A stretch of DNA of 5,645 bases from JALRBM01 sp964615445 (GTDB lineage Bacteria; Patescibacteriota; Saccharimonadia; Saccharimonadales; Saccharimonadaceae): contig CAZTOK010000059.1 of assembly GCA_964615445.1 (NCBI GenBank), positions 1 through 5,645 on the forward strand. Direction: 5' to 3'. How positions within the stretch are numbered: the stretch's first letter is position 1; each line of letters opens with the position of its first letter. Below the pieces are notes generated by a model. The model did no database searches, was not told the DNA's origin, and worked only from the letters and a program-made list of their open reading frames with translations. The position numbers were made by a program, and so were the translations under genes. Below are positions 5,557 through 5,645 of this stretch, piece by piece.

Positions 5557-5645
5557 TTATACACCTCGTAGAGTCTTGTTATAGTCAAGGGCCAAAGCTA
5601 CCCATTCTTTTAGGTCGGAGGCCTTCTCTACTGCTTCGGCTAAAA
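5557..5645 (-). CDS. C-terminal end of an unidentified protein (28 residues visible)
   Basis: On the minus strand a frame is open from the right edge to TAA at 5557-5559. The visible residues include AEAVEKASDLKEWVALALDY followed by NKTLRGV and the stop. The composition (helical, Ala/Leu/Lys/Glu-rich, one Trp) is that of a normal soluble protein C-terminus. I do not recognise the family. It does not show the C-terminal Tyr-containing motif of tyrosine recombinases, although its position with the 3' end facing a tRNA-like fragment is where an integrase gene would often sit. The ending is echoed at 5389-5415. Confidence 0.55.
   Translation of the reverse strand, partial: LAEAVEKASDLKEWVALALDYNKTLRGV

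Noticed and set aside
5318..5645. CRISPR array suggested by several similar segments
   Set aside because: There are only two copies of the 24-bp segment, far apart and imperfect, with no regular spacers.

Overview
The window looks like part of a small bacterial genome of moderate GC content (low to mid 40s percent by eye) using the standard genetic code. I see no 16S gene or other firm taxonomic marker. Three observations fit Candidatus Saccharibacteria or another Patescibacteria lineage: several genes whose start codon sits directly below a promoter -10 box, an FtsX/MacB-type permease with a large insert, and a secreted anchored protease with a Gram-positive-like C-terminus. This placement is inference only.

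Layout. Positions 1-1820 (+) hold the C-terminal 605 residues of an FtsX/MacB-family ABC transporter permease, open at the left edge. Convergent to it are two minus-strand genes: a secreted, probably envelope-anchored zinc metalloprotease-like protein (4259 to 2415) and, 54 bp downstream of it, a short membrane-anchored DUF2726 protein of the PD-(D/E)XK nuclease-like clan (2360 to 1842). A 179-bp divergent intergenic region separates the protease from a plus-strand pair: a CDA-fold nucleoside/nucleobase deaminase (4439-4885) and a small cytosolic protein with YD-like motifs (4904-5317).

The right end (5318-5645) is mosaic. It contains a strong inverted repeat, a 24-bp repeat present twice (22/24 identical), two copies of the same minus-strand gene ending (Arg-Gly-Val-stop), and between them a tRNA-Arg(UCU)-like sequence. 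The 3' half of that sequence is canonical and carries an encoded CCA, but its 5' half does not fold as a tRNA. This resembles the scar of integration or duplication at a tRNA gene. A further minus-strand gene enters from the right edge and stops at 5557.

How the genes relate. The permease and the protease both belong to the cell envelope. The deaminase and YD-like protein are adjacent (18 bp apart), but each appears to have its own promoter. The DUF2726, deaminase and YD-like genes each show a TGn-extended -10 element ending 6-7 nt before the ATG, which predicts leaderless mRNAs. The exported protease instead has a clear Shine-Dalgarno sequence. I see no proven new system. The most noteworthy points are the tRNA/repeat junction, the leaderless promoter pattern, the unusual protease active site, and the vestigial sorting signal on the protease.
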